From assembly GCA_965202745.1 (NCBI GenBank), contig CBDBCB010000022.1:620001-684000 (forward strand): a stretch of DNA of 64,000 nucleotides. Reading direction: 5' to 3'. Positions 53,599-62,950 of this stretch are shown here, one piece after another (position 1 is the stretch's first letter; every line of letters starts with the position of its first letter). The position numbers and the translations under genes were made by a program. The DNA is from JACKII01 sp965202745 (GTDB taxonomy: Bacteria; Pseudomonadota; Alphaproteobacteria; Bin95). Under the pieces are notes generated by a model. The model saw only the letters and a program-made list of their open reading frames with translations, did not search any database and was not told the DNA's origin.

Positions 53599-54530
53599 GC
53601 GGCAACGGTCACACGCAACCTCTGCTGAAGGTTGAAAACCTGGTTACCCGCTTTGATATCCGCTCCGGCCTGTTTGGTGGGCTGAGCGGCCGTGTGCATG
53701 CGGTTGACGATATTTCGTTCCATATCGATCCGTCGGAAACCCTGGCGGTTGTGGGCGAATCCGGGTGCGGCAAGTCCACTACCGGCCGCTCAATCCTGAA
53801 GCTGGTGCCAATCACCCGCGGCAAGGTGTATTTCGAAGGGCAGGACATTACTCCGCTGCCGCCAAAGGCCATGCGACCGCTGCGCCGCGAAATGCAGATG
53901 ATTTTCCAGGATCCGTTTGCGAGCCTCAACCCGCGCATGACGGCAGGCGATGCCATCGCCGAGCCGATGCGCATTCACGGTTTGCACAGCGGCAGCGCTT
54001 TGCGGGACAAAGTAGCGGATCTTCTGGTGCGCGTCGGCCTGTTGCCGGAACACGCGGATCGCTTTCCGCATGAATTCTCCGGCGGTCAGCGCCAGCGCGT
54101 CTGCATCGCCCGCGCATTGGGCCTGGAGCCCAAGCTGATTGTGGCCGACGAAGCGGTTTCCGCGCTCGACGTTACGATCAAAGCGCAGGTGATCAACCTG
54201 ATGATGGATCTGCAGGAAGAGTTCGGCATCGCCTTCCTGTTCATCAGCCACGATATGGCCGTCGTTGAGCGGATCAGCCACCGGGTGGCCGTGATGTATC
54301 TGGGCCGCATTGTGGAATTGGGCTCGCGCCGTCAGGTGTTCGAGAACCCGCAGCACACCTACACGCAGAAGCTGCTCAAAGCCGTGCCGATCGCGGACCC
54401 GCTGTTGCGCCGGACCGACCGGACCCTGAACACGGACGAGATTCCGTCTCCCGTGAAACCGCCGGGTTACGAGCCGCCGGACGTCGACATGAAAGAGGTG
54501 GAGACCGGCCACTTCGTAGCGCAGAACTGA
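53595..54530 (+). CDS. Oligopeptide/dipeptide ABC transporter ATPase (OppF/DppF type)
   Basis: A 311-residue ATPase paired with the OppD-type protein. Walker A is GESGCGKSTTGRS, the Q-loop FQDPFASLNPRMTAG, the signature FSGGQRQRVCIARAL, and Walker B LIVADEAVSALDVT. The C-terminal extension includes NPQHTYTQKLLKAVP. The ATG overlaps the preceding stop (ATGA). A strong terminator follows 28 bp downstream, ending the transcript. Confidence 0.93.
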
Positions 54531-54557
54531 TTTGCGCCAAGCTCAATCGATAGAGAA

Positions 54558-54587
54558 AAAGCCCTGGCAGCGTGCCGGGGCTTTTTT
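54558..54587 (+). terminator. Rho-independent terminator after the opp ATPase genes
   Basis: AAAGCCCTGGCA (54558-54569) pairs with TGCCGGGGCTTT (54573-54584) around GCG, with one wobble pair, followed by a run of T. An A-run on the left makes it usable from the minus side too, suiting its place between two convergent genes. Confidence 0.85.
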
Positions 54588-54668
54588 GTTGTCTGACAGA
54601 AACTTTCCGGCGCTCGGACGATCAGGAGCGCCATTCGCTAACAGCAGGAATATACCCTGCCGTTGGTA

Positions 54669-56021
54669 CTAACCGCGATCAGCGACGAGAGCGTCCGGGT
54701 CGAGGGAAATACCGCGAATAACGCTGCGGTTTTTGCCGAGTGGCGGCAGGGTTACGCCATCTACCATGACACTGAGCGCCCCGGCATTACCGGTGGTCAG
54801 TTTGAGCCCGGCTTTGTTGGGCACATCGACAGCCTCGCCTGCTTTCAACAGACGCGACATGACCACGCCACCCCGGCTGTCCCTGATCTCGATCCAACTG
54901 GCAACGCCCACCGCGGCCAGGGCCACGCGGCTTGCAGCAGCAGCTTTGTCCGCACCGGTTGAAAGCGGATAGCCGCCGGATTCGTCAGAGGAGCGCGGAA
55001 CAGCTGCGAACGCTTGGGTGCGCCGCTGGGGAATCTGCTCGGCCAATGCCGGCGCGGGTTCAGGTTCCGCCTGCCGGGCAATCGTCATCATTGCAGGAAC
55101 CCCTGGGTTAAGCGGACCCAGGTCACCCCGCAATTGCAACTTCGGCAAATAGGCCGACAACAGTGAAGTAGACGGCAGGCCTTCGCTGGTTTGCAACGGC
55201 GCGAGCCCAGGCTTTTTCGTTTCCACTGCTACCGCGGCTTCTTCTTCGTCCGGCACTTTCGGCTCGCCGTAAAGTTTTAGCCAGATAGCGGCCGCAGGTG
55301 TTCCCGGACGGGGCCTTGGAAAGGGGCCATCTGGCAAGGCTTCCAGTTTGCGGGCTTCCTCCTCCTGCCGTTTCTGCCCTTCCACGAACTGCTGCACATA
55401 GTCGGCAGGCGGGTGACGCAGGCTGACCGGGGCCAGAGGGCCCAGCACCATTTCCAGGGTGGCCGTGGTCACCGGAGCAGTCTCAGCGGGCCCATTACCG
55501 GCGGCAGGCGCGGTTTCAAGCTCAGCGACGGGGCTGAGCGCGGTGGGCTCCAACTCCCGCACAGCCTGAAAATACCAGACGGCGTAGACAGCAACAGCCG
55601 CAATCAGACCCACAGCGGCAAAGCGCCGGCCGGTGAAGCGCGCTTCCGTGGCCGGACCGGGAAAACGGAGCGCCTTGACCGCGGTCAGGGCTTCTTCTTC
55701 GAGCGGCCATATGTGTTGCAGCCGCTGATTAGCCTCTCGCGGGTCCAGACCGGTGCGGATCGCATAAGAGCGCACGTAACCGCTTACATAGGGCCGGGCC
55801 GGCAGGCTGGAGAGGTCTTCCCGCTCTAGTGCTTCCAGATAAAATTGTTGGATGCGCAAGGCAGATGACAGGTTGGCCAAAGTGTGCCCGCCCGCGACGC
55901 GACTCGCAGCGAGCCAACCACCCAACACAAGATCGGAAGGCACTTCAGATAATTCTTGAATTTCAGGCTTATCATGCAGTCGCCCTTCCTCGAGAGGCAG
56001 CATAGATTGATCAGAAGACAA
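54669..56021 (-). CDS. RodZ-like helix-turn-helix membrane protein (DUF4115 C-terminal domain)
   Basis: A 450-residue protein in the RodZ layout. An N-terminal HTH_25-type helix-turn-helix (residues about 33-90; LRIQQFYLEALEREDLSSLP, RPYVSGYVRSYA) is followed by a membrane helix (FAAVGLIAAVAVYAVWYF). A long Pro/Ala/Glu-rich periplasmic linker leads to a C-terminal DUF4115-type domain (SWIEIRDSRGGVVMSRLLKAGEAVDVP). RodZ anchors MreB for cell shape. The start is TTG 56021 with AGGG 9 bases upstream; an ATG at 56003 is the alternative. Confidence 0.82.
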   Translation of the reverse strand: MSSDQSMLPLEEGRLHDKPEIQELSEVPSDLVLGGWLAASRVAGGHTLANLSSALRIQQFYLEALEREDLSSLPARPYVSGYVRSYAIRTGLDPREANQRLQHIWPLEEEALTAVKALRFPGPATEARFTGRRFAAVGLIAAVAVYAVWYFQAVRELEPTALSPVAELETAPAAGNGPAETAPVTTATLEMVLGPLAPVSLRHPPADYVQQFVEGQKRQEEEARKLEALPDGPFPRPRPGTPAAAIWLKLYGEPKVPDEEEAAVAVETKKPGLAPLQTSEGLPSTSLLSAYLPKLQLRGDLGPLNPGVPAMMTIARQAEPEPAPALAEQIPQRRTQAFAAVPRSSDESGGYPLSTGADKAAAASRVALAAVGVASWIEIRDSRGGVVMSRLLKAGEAVDVPNKAGLKLTTGNAGALSVMVDGVTLPPLGKNRSVIRGISLDPDALVADRG

Positions 56022-56194
56022 TGATTTTTTCCCTACCGTTACCGCGAACCTACTGTCCCCCGTTGCATTTTAGGCCGCATTTATTGCCAAGGTTTGTAGC
56101 GCGGTGCACATTTCAGATCAATGTTGTCGGGGCTCTGAGTGCTGGACTGAATCGTGCAGCGCCTTGTCTGCCAAGCAATTGCCCACAGATTTGT

Positions 56195-57229
56195 TCACAC
56201 TTGGCTACGTGCAGCAACCGCAGCCAAAGCCTGATCGCGCAGCTCGCTAAGAATCGCAGCAACCGGTTGTTCCTGGCGGACCATGCCAACACTTTGCCCG
56301 GCCATCAGCGAACCATTCTCCACGTCACCTTCCATCACCGCGCGGCGCAGTGCACCCGCCCAGAAATGCTCAATTTTCAATTGTGCCTGCTTGCTTTCCA
56401 GCATGCCATTGCGCACTTCGGCGATGGTCTCGTGCTGGAACTGCACAAAGCGGGCGGTCGCCTTGTTCTGTAGCGCCCGAACCGGGATCACCGGGAAGCT
56501 GGGATCGATCTGAACGCTGGGCTGCGCGTCGCGTGCTTCGCCTTTCAGAAAGGCCTGTTTGAATGCTGGGTGAGCAATGGATTCGGTTGCACAAACAAGG
56601 CGCGTACCGATCTGGCAGCCCGCGGCCCCCATTTCCAGGAAGGCGAGCATAGCCTCTCCACGGCCAATACCGCCGGCAACAAAGACGGGTACATCCCGGA
56701 TCAGCGGCAGGATCTCCTGCGCCAGCACGTTGATGGATACAGGGCCGATATGGCCGCCGGCCTCTGCGCCTTCGATGACCAAAGCATCTGCCCCGTCGCG
56801 CACCAGCTTGCGGGCAAGGATCGGCGCTGGCGCAAAGCAAATAAGCTTTGGCCCACCATCTTTGATACGGCGCATGGATGTCCGCGTCGGCAGGCCACCG
56901 GCCAGCACAATATGGCTGACATGCTCCGCCAGGCAGACGTCGATCAACTCTGCCAGCAAGGGGTGCATGGTGATGAGGTTCACGCCAAAGGGAGCATCCG
57001 TCAGCGCGCGTGTTGCCTGGATCTCCTCCCGCAGCCGCGCGGGCTCCATTGCGCCGCATGCGATGACGCCAAAGCCACCGGCATTGCTGGTCGCCGCAAC
57101 CAGATTGCGTTCCGATACCCAGGTCATCGCGCCGCCCATAACGGCAATACGCGAGCCCAGGAATGCGTTTCCGCACGCCGACAATTGGTCGAACGCTGCT
57201 TCAGCGGCAGCTCGGCTGTCCAGTGTCAA
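56195..57229 (-). CDS. Nitronate monooxygenase family flavoprotein
   Basis: TIM-barrel FMN enzyme of the 2-nitropropane dioxygenase/FabK family, 344 residues. Motifs are GGAMTWVSERNLVAATSNAGGF, the EGAEAGGHIG loop, and the FVAGGIGRGEAMLAFLEMGA phosphate-binding part. The substrate could be nitronates or an enoyl-type compound. Start is TTG 57229, preceded by GGAAGGA at 8 bases; this supports UUG initiation. It follows lysC by 17 bp and is probably co-transcribed with it. Confidence 0.85.
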   Translation of the reverse strand: MTLDSRAAAEAAFDQLSACGNAFLGSRIAVMGGAMTWVSERNLVAATSNAGGFGVIACGAMEPARLREEIQATRALTDAPFGVNLITMHPLLAELIDVCLAEHVSHIVLAGGLPTRTSMRRIKDGGPKLICFAPAPILARKLVRDGADALVIEGAEAGGHIGPVSINVLAQEILPLIRDVPVFVAGGIGRGEAMLAFLEMGAAGCQIGTRLVCATESIAHPAFKQAFLKGEARDAQPSVQIDPSFPVIPVRALQNKATARFVQFQHETIAEVRNGMLESKQAQLKIEHFWAGALRRAVMEGDVENGSLMAGQSVGMVRQEQPVAAILSELRDQALAAVAARSQV

Positions 57230-57246
57230 CGCCCCGGTCCTTCCGT

Positions 57247-58467
57247 TCAGGCTGCATCCAATTCGTAGGCAGTATGCAGGGCCCGCAATGCCAGCTCCGC
57301 ATAATCCTCTGAGATCAGGATACTCACCTTGATCTCCGATGTCGAAATCACTTGAATGTTGATCCCACGTTCCGCCAGGGTCGAGAACATTTTCTGGGCA
57401 ACGCCCGCATGACTGCGCATGCCAACGCCGATGATGGAAACCTTGACCACGCCGGGGTCACAGATCAGTCCCTGGAAACCGATCTCTTCCCGCTTTGCGT
57501 TGAGCAATGCCTCAGCCCGCGCCAGATCAGACTTGCCGACAGTAAAGGTCATGTCGGTTGTCTCGCCATCAGCGGAGACGTTCTGCACGATCATGTCGAC
57601 ATTCATGCCAGCGTCGGCCAACGGGCCGAAGATGGCAGCGGCGACGCCCGGGCGGTCAGCCACCTGGCGCAACGTCACCTTGGCCTCGTCTCGGTTATAG
57701 GCGATGCCGCTGACGACCTCGTGTTCCATGATTTCATCCTCATCCACGACGAGCGTACCCGGCTCGTCCACAAAACTTGAGAGTACCTGGACCCGCACCC
57801 GGTAGTTCATCGCCAATTCGACGGACCGCGTCTGTAGGACCTTCGCCCCCTGCGATGCCATCTCCAGCACCTCCTCGTAGGTGATGCGGTCTAGCTTTTT
57901 TGCCTTGGTTACAATGCGCGGGTCGCAGGTATAGACGCCGTCGACGTCTGTAAAAATATCACAACGGTCTGCGTTCAATGCCGCCGCCAGCGCAACGGCT
58001 GATGTATCGGAGCCGCCGCGGCCGAGCGTGGTGACGCTGCCGCTGTCGGTAACACCCTGGAAACCAGCGACGACGGGCACGATGCCCTTGTCCATGCGCG
58101 CGGCGAGATTCGCCGGGTCGATGTCCAGGATTCGGGCGCGGCCGTGGGCGTCATCGGTCTTGACCGGCACCTGCCATCCCAGATACGAGCGAGAGGGCAC
58201 GCCCATCTGTTGCAGGACAATTGCCATCAGGCCACAGGTCACCTGCTCACCGGACGCGACGACATTGTCATATCCCCGCGCGTCATGCAGGGGCGAGGCT
58301 TCCTGAACCAGACCCACCAGGCGATTGGTTTCCCCGGACATGGCCGAGACCACCACCGTCACTTGGTCACCAGCATCGTAGGCGCGTTTGACGCGCGCCG
58401 CCGCATTGCGGATTCGGTCTAGGTCTGCGACGGATGTTCCGCCAAATTTCTGTACAATGCGGGCCAC
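57247..58467 (-). CDS. lysC: Aspartokinase
   Basis: Phosphorylates aspartate, the first step to lysine, threonine, methionine and diaminopimelate. The 406-residue protein has KFGGTSVADLDRI at the N-terminus (GTG start), TLGRGGSDTSAVALAAAL, and two C-terminal ACT domains (PGVAAAIFGPLADAGMNVDM, GVMRSHAG-type GMRSHAGVAQKMF, INIQVISTSEIKVSI) for feedback control. An internal start making a separate regulatory subunit is possible, as known for some relatives. Divergent from ubiG. Confidence 0.95.
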   Translation of the reverse strand: MARIVQKFGGTSVADLDRIRNAAARVKRAYDAGDQVTVVVSAMSGETNRLVGLVQEASPLHDARGYDNVVASGEQVTCGLMAIVLQQMGVPSRSYLGWQVPVKTDDAHGRARILDIDPANLAARMDKGIVPVVAGFQGVTDSGSVTTLGRGGSDTSAVALAAALNADRCDIFTDVDGVYTCDPRIVTKAKKLDRITYEEVLEMASQGAKVLQTRSVELAMNYRVRVQVLSSFVDEPGTLVVDEDEIMEHEVVSGIAYNRDEAKVTLRQVADRPGVAAAIFGPLADAGMNVDMIVQNVSADGETTDMTFTVGKSDLARAEALLNAKREEIGFQGLICDPGVVKVSIIGVGMRSHAGVAQKMFSTLAERGINIQVISTSEIKVSILISEDYAELALRALHTAYELDAA

Positions 58468-58557
58468 GGCTTGCGGGGTCCTTTATGGATGAGCGACACT
58501 GGAGGCGTGAAGGCGCGGAGCATAGTCAGGCTGCCGCCGCGTCTCAAGGGACCAACA

Positions 58558-59322
58558 ATGCCTACGACTGAGAATAAAGCTGGTACAGCGCCGCAGAGCA
58601 GTGATGCCCAGGAATTGGCGCAATTTGCACGCCATGCCCAGCACTGGTGGGACCCGAAAGGGCCATTTGCGCCGTTGCACCGCTTAAACCCGACCCGCAT
58701 GGACTATATCCGCGGCCAGGCGGTCCGGCATTTCCGCAGCCGCAACCCCGACCAACCGCTGACGGGGCTCACCTGCCTGGATATCGGCTGCGGCGGCGGA
58801 TTGGTGGCAGAGCCGCTGGCGCAAATGGGAGGTGCCGTGACGGGAATCGACCTGGTGGAGGACAGCATCGCGGCTGCTCGTACGCACGCGGAAAGCCAGA
58901 GCCTGAGCATTGACTATCAGCTGGAAAGCGCCGAGCACATCGATGCTGCAGGCAAGCACTTTGACCTGGTAACATGCCTGGAAGTGGTGGAGCACGTTGC
59001 CCACCCGGCAGACTTCCTGGCGACGGTCTGCAACCTGGTACGGCCCGGCGGCTTGCTGGTGCTTTCGACGTTAAACCGCAATCCAGCCTCGTTCGCGCTG
59101 GGTAAGGTAGCTGCGGAATATCTATTGGGCTGGGTGCCGCGCGGCACGCATGACTGGCGCAAGTTCGCCAAGCCGCACGAGCTAGCAGCGCCGGTGCGCG
59201 CTGCCGGGCTTTCCGTGTTCGACGTCACCGGCCTGAACCTGCACCCCATCCATGGCTGGCAGGCGCGCGGCCCGGCATTGATCAACTACATGATGGCGGC
59301 AAAGAAACCAGCGGATGCCTGA
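58558..59322 (+). CDS. ubiG: Ubiquinone biosynthesis O-methyltransferase UbiG
   Basis: Performs both O-methylations in ubiquinone synthesis. From ATG 58558 (MPTTENKAGTAP), preceded by AAGGG, the 254-residue protein has FARHAQHWWDPKGPFAPLHRLNP, SAM motif LDIGCGGGLVAEPLAQMG, VTCLEVVEHVAHP and LVLSTLNRNPAS. An upstream in-frame start at 58471 exists but lacks a ribosome site. It overlaps the next gene by 8 bp. Confidence 0.94.
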   Translation: MPTTENKAGTAPQSSDAQELAQFARHAQHWWDPKGPFAPLHRLNPTRMDYIRGQAVRHFRSRNPDQPLTGLTCLDIGCGGGLVAEPLAQMGGAVTGIDLVEDSIAAARTHAESQSLSIDYQLESAEHIDAAGKHFDLVTCLEVVEHVAHPADFLATVCNLVRPGGLLVLSTLNRNPASFALGKVAAEYLLGWVPRGTHDWRKFAKPHELAAPVRAAGLSVFDVTGLNLHPIHGWQARGPALINYMMAAKKPADA

Positions 59323-60472
59323 ACCATCCCCCGTCATTGATGCGGAAAGCCTGGCGCTGATCCTGGCAGGCGTGCGCCGCCTGGTAAATGACGTGCTGAT
59401 CCCGGCAGAGGCGGAGACCGACGCCACCGGCGTCATGCCACCAGCCATTGTCGAGCAGATGCGAGCATTCGGCCTGTTCGGCCTGAGTGTACCCGCAAAG
59501 TACGGAGGCATCGGCCTGCCGCTTGCCCAGGAAGTGGCCGTGGTACAGGAGCTGTGCCGGGCTTCCCCCTCCTTCCGCTCCATCATCGGCACCACGGTCG
59601 GTGTGGGCGGCAAGACCATTGCCGTTGACGGGACAGAAGAACAGAAACACCGCTACCTGCCCCAGATCGCCGACGGCAAGCTCATCGTTTCCTTTTGCCT
59701 GACGGAACCAGATAGCGGCTCCGATGCGGCCGGCCTGCGAACCACGGCCAGGCGCGAGGGCGGCGAGTGGATCATCAACGGCACCAAGCGCTTCATCACC
59801 AATGCGCCAAGTGCGGGACTTTTCAGCGTTATGGCCCGCAGCGAACCGAGCTCAACCGGCGCGCGCGGCGTCTCTGCCTTTCTGGTGGAAGCCGGGACGC
59901 CTGGCATCCAGGTGCAGCCCTCCTGGAACAAGATGGGCCAGAAGGGTGCGGCTGTTGCCGACGTGGTTTTCCAGGATGTGCGCGTGCCGGACGATTCGCT
60001 GCTCGGCGGAAAAGAAGGACAGGATTTCCGAACGGCCATGAAAGTTCTGGATGGCGGCCGCATTCATATTGCTGCCGTCGCGGTTGGTCTCGCCCAGCGT
60101 CTGCTGGAAGAGGCAACCGCCTATGCCAAGGAACGCCAGCAATTCAGCGAACCGATCGCGCAGTTCCAGTTGATCCAAGGGATGCTGGCGGAAAGCGAGG
60201 CAGAAAGGCTGGCTGCAAAAGCGCTGGTGGAAAGCGCCGCGGCGCGGGCCGACCAGGGCCAGGACGTGCGCCGTGAAGCTGCCGCTGCCAAGCTTTTCGC
60301 GACGGAAGCATGCTGGCGCATTGCCGACCGAGCGGTGCAGATCCACAGCGGCTATGGCTATATGCGCGACACCGCTGTCGAGCGCCTGTTCCGGGATGCC
60401 CGCTTGCTGCGCCTGTTCGAAGGTACTAGCCAGATCATGCAGGTCGTCATCGCAAGGGATATGCTAGCTTAA
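59315..60472 (+). CDS. Acyl-CoA dehydrogenase
   Basis: FAD-dependent acyl-CoA dehydrogenase, 385 residues. It contains FCLTEPDSGSDAAGL, the substrate/flavin segment WIINGTKRFITNAPSAG, YAKERQQFSEPIAQFQLIQGML, and the C-terminal LFEGTSQIMQVVIARDML carrying the catalytic Glu. It is probably a short-chain or branched-chain enzyme by overall pattern; specificity is not certain. Overlaps ubiG by 8 bp. The next gene downstream is the amber-interrupted crotonase. Confidence 0.92.
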   Translation: MPEPSPVIDAESLALILAGVRRLVNDVLIPAEAETDATGVMPPAIVEQMRAFGLFGLSVPAKYGGIGLPLAQEVAVVQELCRASPSFRSIIGTTVGVGGKTIAVDGTEEQKHRYLPQIADGKLIVSFCLTEPDSGSDAAGLRTTARREGGEWIINGTKRFITNAPSAGLFSVMARSEPSSTGARGVSAFLVEAGTPGIQVQPSWNKMGQKGAAVADVVFQDVRVPDDSLLGGKEGQDFRTAMKVLDGGRIHIAAVAVGLAQRLLEEATAYAKERQQFSEPIAQFQLIQGMLAESEAERLAAKALVESAAARADQGQDVRREAAAAKLFATEACWRIADRAVQIHSGYGYMRDTAVERLFRDARLLRLFEGTSQIMQVVIARDMLA

Positions 60473-60547
60473 CCGGTCTGTGCTTCACCCCCGGAAGGCA
60501 GGCGCCACCAACTCGACACAAGCCGCCAACGATTGAAAGCCGATTCA

Positions 60548-61333
60548 ATGGACTACCAACACCTGCTGATAGAACGGGACGGCCCCGTCGCGACGGTGAC
60601 GTTTAACCGGCCCGAAGTTGCCAATGCCCTCAATCACCGGCATCTGGAAGAAATCGAGCATGCAGCAATCAGCTTCCGCGATGACGCCGAAACACGGGTG
60701 GTGATCTTCACCGGCGCAGGCAAGCATTTCAGCTCCGGCGCACAGTTGGGCAAGCGAGGGGATGAGGACGAGCCCATGGTGCTGCACCGCCGCCGCAAAC
60801 GCATGGGCCAGCGCTGCATTCAGGCGCTGCTCGACATGGACCAGATCACCATTGCCGCCTGGAAAGATGCCGCCATGGGTGGTGGTGGCTGCATTGCGAC
60901 TGCCCTCGACTTCCGTATTGGCGCCAGGGACTGCTTTCTCTCCTACCCTGAGATCCTGATCGGCGTGAACCTCATGTGGCAGAGCCTGCCCCTATGCGTG
61001 CATTTGGTTGGCCCGGCACGGGCCAAGCGGCTGGTAATCAGCGGCGAGCATATTCACGGCCCGACCCTTCTGGAGTGGGGCGCGCTGGATGAAATGGTGG
61101 AAAGTGACGAGGTAATGGCTAAAGCGCGGGAATGGGCAGAACTCTACGCCAGCCAGCCGCCGGTCGCGGCCTAGATGATAAAGCGGAGCGTCAACGTCAT
61201 CACCACATCCCTGGACCGCTCAATTATGCATATAGATTTCGACCAGCACTCCCTGACGGTCATCAGCGAGGACGCCGCCAGCGCCGTCGCTGCCTACCGC
61301 GAGGGAGCGCCGCGGGTCTTTAAGGGGAACTGA
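60548..61333 (+). pseudogene. Enoyl-CoA hydratase/isomerase family protein with an amber codon
   Basis: Crotonase-family protein from ATG 60548 (MDYQHLLIERDGPVA). The frame runs to QPPVAA and ends at TAG 61172-61174 after 208 residues. Immediately after, in the same frame, the family C-terminus continues: MIKRSVNVITTSLDR through VFKGN, to TGA 61331-61333. The stop most likely replaced CAG (Gln). The full frame would be 261 codons, the normal crotonase length. The truncated product keeps the active-site fold (AAMGGGGCIATALD, YPEILIGVN) but lacks the C-terminal trimer-forming helix, so it should be unstable or inactive. Confidence 0.85.
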
Positions 61334-61344
61334 CCCGCGCCGGT

Positions 61345-62139
61345 TTAGTTATTGGTCCACTCCGCCTGCCGCTTTTCAAGGAACGCGTTCAGTCCTTCGA
61401 CTGCGTCGTCCTTCAGCATATTATGGGCCATGACATCGCTGGTGTAGCTGTAGGCGTCGGCCAGGTCCATTTCGCTCTGGCGGTAGAAGGCTTCCTTGCC
61501 GAGGCCAACGACCAGGCGGGAGCGGCTGGCGATTTTCTCCGCCATCGCCATGGTCTTGTCCATCAGAGCTTCAACCGGAACGATCCGGTTCACCAGGCCA
61601 AAGCGCTGCGCAGTCTCCGCATCGATCATGTCGCCGGTCAGCAGCATTTCCATGGCTGCCTTCTGACCAACCGAGCGGGAAACTGCCACCATCGGGGTAG
61701 AGCACCACAGGCCGATATTGACACCCGGCGTCGCAAAGCGGGCAGCGTCGGAGGCAATGACCAGGTCGCACGTCGCGGCCAGCTGAGCACCCGCGCCCAT
61801 CGCCGAGCCTTGCACCGCAGCAATCACCGGCACCGGCAATTGCTTGATCGATGTCATCATGGCCGAGCACTGCGCGAACAACGCGTCGTAATAATCGCGG
61901 GTGCGGTTATCCAGCATCTCCCGGATATCGTGCCCGGCACAAAAGCCTGGCCCATTCGCCCGCAACACGACCACATGAATAGCAGTATTGTTCCGAATCT
62001 CGTCCAAGGCGGCTTGCAAGGCCGACAACAGGTCTTCTGACAGCACATTCCTGGCCTCAGGGCGATTGAGGGTCAGAAGCGCGATTTTACCCAGGTCTTC
62101 CCGCAGCAACACGTCGCTTGCGTCATTCTGAAGAGCCAT
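61345..62139 (-). CDS. Crotonase-family protein resembling ECHDC3
   Basis: A 264-residue crotonase fold: LLTLNRPEARNVLSEDLL, FCAGHDIREMLDNR (CoA/oxyanion region) and GSAMGAGAQLAATCDLVIAS. The positions holding the two catalytic Glu of enoyl-CoA hydratase read Gln (GAGAQLA) and a non-acidic residue (TPGVNIGLWCSTP). This matches ECHDC3-like proteins and argues against a classical hydratase. It could be an isomerase, thioesterase or a non-catalytic CoA-binding protein. It converges on the broken crotonase with an 11-bp gap. Confidence 0.85.
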   Translation of the reverse strand: MALQNDASDVLLREDLGKIALLTLNRPEARNVLSEDLLSALQAALDEIRNNTAIHVVVLRANGPGFCAGHDIREMLDNRTRDYYDALFAQCSAMMTSIKQLPVPVIAAVQGSAMGAGAQLAATCDLVIASDAARFATPGVNIGLWCSTPMVAVSRSVGQKAAMEMLLTGDMIDAETAQRFGLVNRIVPVEALMDKTMAMAEKIASRSRLVVGLGKEAFYRQSEMDLADAYSYTSDVMAHNMLKDDAVEGLNAFLEKRQAEWTNN

Positions 62140-62482
62140 GAGAACCTCCCTAAGGATTATCCGACAGCGGGCGCACCATACAGCCGGTTGACGGCATTCA
62201 AAGCACGGATTCGCCTAGGGTTCAGGAAAATCTATCTTATGTGGGGATAAATGTGACACCAAAATGACAATACTAGTGGTAGCCAACAAGCGGCCTGAAT
62301 CGACCTAAGCCACTTCCTACCCTATTACATTTTTGTAACATATTGATTTATATAGAGTATTTTTTCTCATTTGACACTACGGCGTGAAAACGTCAAAAGC
62401 CGCTCTCGTTCGTGCACCCGGTGGCCCAATGCGGCAACCACGGCGCAGCGCGCCCAATAGATTGAACAACGTTAGCGAGACC
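62140..62482. promoter_or_regulatory. AT-rich intergenic region upstream of rplM
   Basis: A 343-bp gap between the divergent crotonase gene and rplM. Bases 62325-62338 form a perfect inverted repeat, TTACA-TTTT-TGTAA. It is followed by a strongly AT-rich tract to about 62370 (ATTGATTTATATAGAGTATT) and a TTGACA at 62374-62379 or so. Promoter and upstream activating sequence for the ribosomal-protein operon are expected here, but I cannot fix a -35/-10 pair. No gene is visible. Confidence 0.45.
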
Positions 62483-62944
62483 ATGAAAACATACTCGGCC
62501 AAACCCGCCGATGTGGAGCGGAAATGGTACGTGATCGACGCGGAAGGTCTGGTTCTCGGCCGGCTCGCCTCGACCGTCGCCATCCGCCTTCGCGGGAAGC
62601 ACAAACCGCTCTACACCCCGCATATCGATTGCGGTGATCATATTGTCATCGTGAACGCCGAGAAAGTGGCGATCACCGGCAACAAGCGGGCAGACAAGAA
62701 GTTCTACTGGCACACCGGTTATCCGGGCGGCATCAAGGAACGTTCCTGGGAACAGATCCTCGACGGCAAGCACCCGGAGCGGCTGGTTGAGAAAGCCGTT
62801 GAGCGTATGCTGCCCAAGACCAAGCTTGGCCGCGCGGTCATTGGCAAGCTGCATGTCTATGCCGGCCCCGACCATCCGCACGAGGCCCAGCAGCCGGAAG
62901 CCATAGACTTCGCTGCCCAAAATTCCAAGAACGCGAGGAACTAG
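62483..62944 (+). CDS. rplM: 50S ribosomal protein L13
   Basis: Large-subunit protein L13, 153 residues from ATG 62483 (MKTYSAKPADVERKW). Typical elements: VIDAEGLVLGRLASTVAIRLRGK, HIDCGDHIVIVNAEKV, KFYWHTGYPGGIKER, and the AVERMLPKTKLGR helix. Co-transcribed with rpsI 6 bp downstream, as in most bacteria. Confidence 0.97.
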   Translation: MKTYSAKPADVERKWYVIDAEGLVLGRLASTVAIRLRGKHKPLYTPHIDCGDHIVIVNAEKVAITGNKRADKKFYWHTGYPGGIKERSWEQILDGKHPERLVEKAVERMLPKTKLGRAVIGKLHVYAGPDHPHEAQQPEAIDFAAQNSKNARN

Positions 62945-62950
62945 TCACTC

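Noticed and set aside
62140..62482. Possible tRNA or small RNA gene in the longest gaps (also 25827-26247)
   Set aside because: No T-loop GTTCRANYC with a matching acceptor stem and no clear promoter-terminator pair was seen in either gap.
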